Assembly (NCBI GenBank): GCA_944371525.1
Contig: CALVXP010000006.1
Location: 1-44,231 of the forward strand
Length of the DNA stretch: 44,231 nucleotides
DNA from: an uncultured Bacilli bacterium
GTDB lineage: Bacteria; Bacillota_I; Bacilli_A; RF39; UBA660
Direction: 5' to 3'
The notes under the pieces were generated by a model that saw nothing but the letters and a program-made list of their open reading frames with translations, did no database searches and had not been told where the DNA came from. Both the position numbers and the translations under genes were made by a program. Positions within the stretch are counted from its first letter, which is position 1. The number at the start of each line of letters is the position of its first letter. Shown here in pieces: positions 42,492-44,231 of the stretch.

Positions 42492-44231
42492 TTAAGATAC
42501 TTTTACTTCATCATATGGACTAAATGTTTTTGTTGAAGCATCATATTTAAAGTATACAGTATATCTACCATAACCATCTCTATTATATGTAATAGTCACT
42601 GTATCTATAATGTAATTTTCATCCATTATATCAGCAGTTTCTTTATCCCACCAATTTCCAACAGTTCTATTTGTTGTTCCAATATATACCGGATTATAGT
42701 ATGCATTACCACTTACATGAGTCCATCTAACACTATCTGATACTTTTATAAATTCACTTTCACCATTTGTATATGTAACATAAACATCACTAATTTTTAT
42801 TGTTTCATCATAATGTTCTACAATTTCTATAAAATTATAATTTGTTTCTACTTTAGTAGTATTTTCTGGGCTATCACAATTTGTTGTGCAACTACCACCC
42901 CAAAAACTGTTTTTTGTTTTATAGTAAAAGTTTTCACCAGTAAAGTTTATCTCGAATTTGCTTTGATAAGCTTCTTCGTTAATTACAGAATATTTAATAT
43001 CAGTATTAGTAAATCCATTTTCTGTAATAGTTAATGTTCTCTTATTATCTCCAGTTATACTAGATGTATCTACATCCGTTGTATAAGTTAAAGTTTCTAT
43101 TTCAGTTCCATCAGCATAAACTTCATATACATTTATTAACTTTGTGAAATCTGGTGTTGAACCTTTCTGGAATTGGAACATAACATTTGGTTTTTCTTCT
43201 ACTCTAATACCAATTTGATTTGGAGTATATTGAGCAGTAACAACTAATTCAGATGTTATGTTAGTGAATTCTTTATCCCAACCAGTAAATGTCCAATTTT
43301 CTCTTGATGGGTTTGCTGGTGCTACAGCACTTTCACCATATAAAACTGTTTGTTCACTAAGTACTGTTCCATCATAATCAACAAATGTTACTTTGTATGA
43401 TTCTTCTTCATCAGCAACTCCATTATTATTTTCATCATTTATTGGTCCAAATACCGCAGTAAATGTTAAATTACCATTAACAACTGTTTCATTAGTTGGG
43501 GTACTTGGAGTCCAATTTTTAAATTCATAATATTGGTCTGCTACTACTGTAGGAATAATAATACCTGCTTGTTCTAGAGTAAGTCCAGTTAAAACTTCTG
43601 CATATTCTAATGCTCCTTCTAAATGTCCTCTTCCACTAGAAACAAATATTACTGTATAATGTTCTTCTTTATCATCATCTTTACCATTGTTATTTTCATC
43701 ATTAAATACTTTATACTTAGCATTAGTTAATGATATATTATAGTTTGAATTAGATGCAGTAATTACAATATCATAAGTTCCCGCTATATCTTTATTTGCA
43801 TCAGTACTAATATTAATATTTAAATTATCTTCTCCATATATAGTTCCTGTTGTTGTATAAGTTAATTCAACTAAATTTTCTCCTTTTTCTGAAGTTTTAT
43901 TATCAGCAACAAAACTAATATCTGCTTTATTTATCTTTAGTGTTGCTGTTTTTGCAATAGTTCCAGTATAATTACCAATACCAGTAATTATTGCTTTAAT
44001 TGTATATTCTCCAGCATTTATTTGATTATTTCCTTCATAACTTACACTAAATTTAGAAGTATCTAAACCAGTTAACTCTAATGAATATTCAGAAGCATTA
44101 TAAGTTACTTCTTTTCCATCAAATATATATCCAGCAATATCTTCTTCTGTTATATCTTTTTTATTTATTGTTAATGTTGCATTCATTGATGCTATTTCAT
44201 TATAATTTTCATTACCTTTAAATGTTGCTGT
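42492..44231 (-). CDS. Repeat-rich secreted surface protein (MBG and InlB-type repeats), 5' end outside the window
   Basis: The reading frame stays open to the window edge, so the start, and any signal peptide, lie beyond it; 579 residues are visible. They start with MBG-like repeats (GNNQINAGEYTIKAIITG and GNYTGTIAKTATLKINK). Two linkers reading DENNNG follow, each before a repeat of the InlB B type: YTVIFVSSGRGHLE and YKVTFVDYDGTVLSEQ, with FTGWDKEFTN and FKNWTPSTP. The C-terminal third is unique, with one CTTNC pair (SCTTNC). There is no LPXTG, cell-wall anchor or closing membrane segment. It is probably a large adhesin-like protein; attachment is unclear. The upstream part needs to be read from flanking sequence. 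Confidence 0.85.
   Translation of the reverse strand, partial: TATFKGNENYNEIASMNATLTINKKDITEEDIAGYIFDGKEVTYNASEYSLELTGLDTSKFSVSYEGNNQINAGEYTIKAIITGIGNYTGTIAKTATLKINKADISFVADNKTSEKGENLVELTYTTTGTIYGEDNLNINISTDANKDIAGTYDIVITASNSNYNISLTNAKYKVFNDENNNGKDDDKEEHYTVIFVSSGRGHLEGALEYAEVLTGLTLEQAGIIIPTVVADQYYEFKNWTPSTPTNETVVNGNLTFTAVFGPINDENNNGVADEEESYKVTFVDYDGTVLSEQTVLYGESAVAPANPSRENWTFTGWDKEFTNITSELVVTAQYTPNQIGIRVEEKPNVMFQFQKGSTPDFTKLINVYEVYADGTEIETLTYTTDVDTSSITGDNKRTLTITENGFTNTDIKYSVINEEAYQSKFEINFTGENFYYKTKNSFWGGSCTTNCDSPENTTKVETNYNFIEIVEHYDETIKISDVYVTYTNGESEFIKVSDSVRWTHVSGNAYYNPVYIGTTNRTVGNWWDKETADIMDENYIIDTVTITYNRDGYGRYTVYFKYDASTKTFSPYDEVKVS

Noticed and set aside
1-44231. CRISPR array, prophage or integrative element with integrase
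   Set aside because: No spaced direct repeats, cas genes, phage structural genes or tyrosine/serine recombinases are seen; the tRNA pair has no attachment-site repeat nearby.

Overview
The window is about 44 kb of very AT-rich DNA, and most genes lie on the minus strand. It looks like a low-GC Bacillota. UGA is used as a stop (for example at the end of uvrB), so the genetic code is 11, not the mollicute code. Other pointers are AAGGAGG-type ribosome sites, a T-box leader on aspS, the DapA plus meso-diaminopimelate dehydrogenase pair, SpoVS (a mark of endospore formers and relatives) and a short eukaryote/archaeal-type ProRS. An uncultured gut Bacilli or Erysipelotrichales-like genome would fit, but that placement is inference.

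Layout. 1-2.2 kb: a penicillin-binding protein that stops before its KTG box, an acetyltransferase and a cytidine deaminase-like enzyme. 2.4-3.8 kb: an XRE regulator / GNAT / HMA-like operon. 3.9-5.8 kb: a YtrA-type GntR regulator with its ABC exporter, and a palindromic operator lying on the promoter. 5.9-8 kb: a zinc-ribbon protein, a collagen-like beta-helix surface protein and a membrane-anchored XRE protein. 8.4-10.5 kb: a LiaF-like / DUF4097 / Ig-like envelope operon. 10.6-12.3 kb: a plus-strand insertion-like unit with 13-bp inverted ends. It carries one gene of a large uncharacterised family, split by a one-base frameshift, behind a leader with three hairpins that share a loop. 12.5-17 kb: VanZ-RDD protein, alkyltransferase-like protein, an ABC exporter and a flavodoxin. 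17.0-17.3 kb: a candidate noncoding RNA with its own promoter and terminator. 17.3-19.7 kb: uvrB and a small regulator. 19.9-21.9 kb: small unknown genes, including an XRE / unknown / DUF4186 operon. 22-24.5 kb: lysine/DAP synthesis and a metallo-hydrolase. 24.6-29.4 kb: membrane and secreted unknowns, an XRE-membrane regulator with a BNR-type partner, spoVS and a lipoprotein. 29.4-36 kb: housekeeping block (glycosyltransferase, smpB, CapA-like, rnr, secG, proS). 36-37.1 kb: a small membrane protein, then tRNA-Ala and tRNA-Pro. 37.3-39.3 kb: aspS with its T-box. 39.3-44.2 kb: an EAL phosphodiesterase, two small proteins and a large repeat surface protein that runs off the window.

Functional links. 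DapA and Ddh supply meso-DAP for peptidoglycan, the polymer the PBP cross-links. SecG helps export the surface proteins. SmpB and RNase R work together in trans-translation and sit three genes apart. The LiaF-like operon, VanZ-like protein and several ABC exporters suggest envelope-stress or drug-response functions.

The most unusual part is 10.6-12.3 kb: an apparently unclassified mobile or parasitic gene unit with a structured leader. Second is the 17.0-17.3 kb RNA. Homology calls rest on motif and family recognition from memory, not on database searches.
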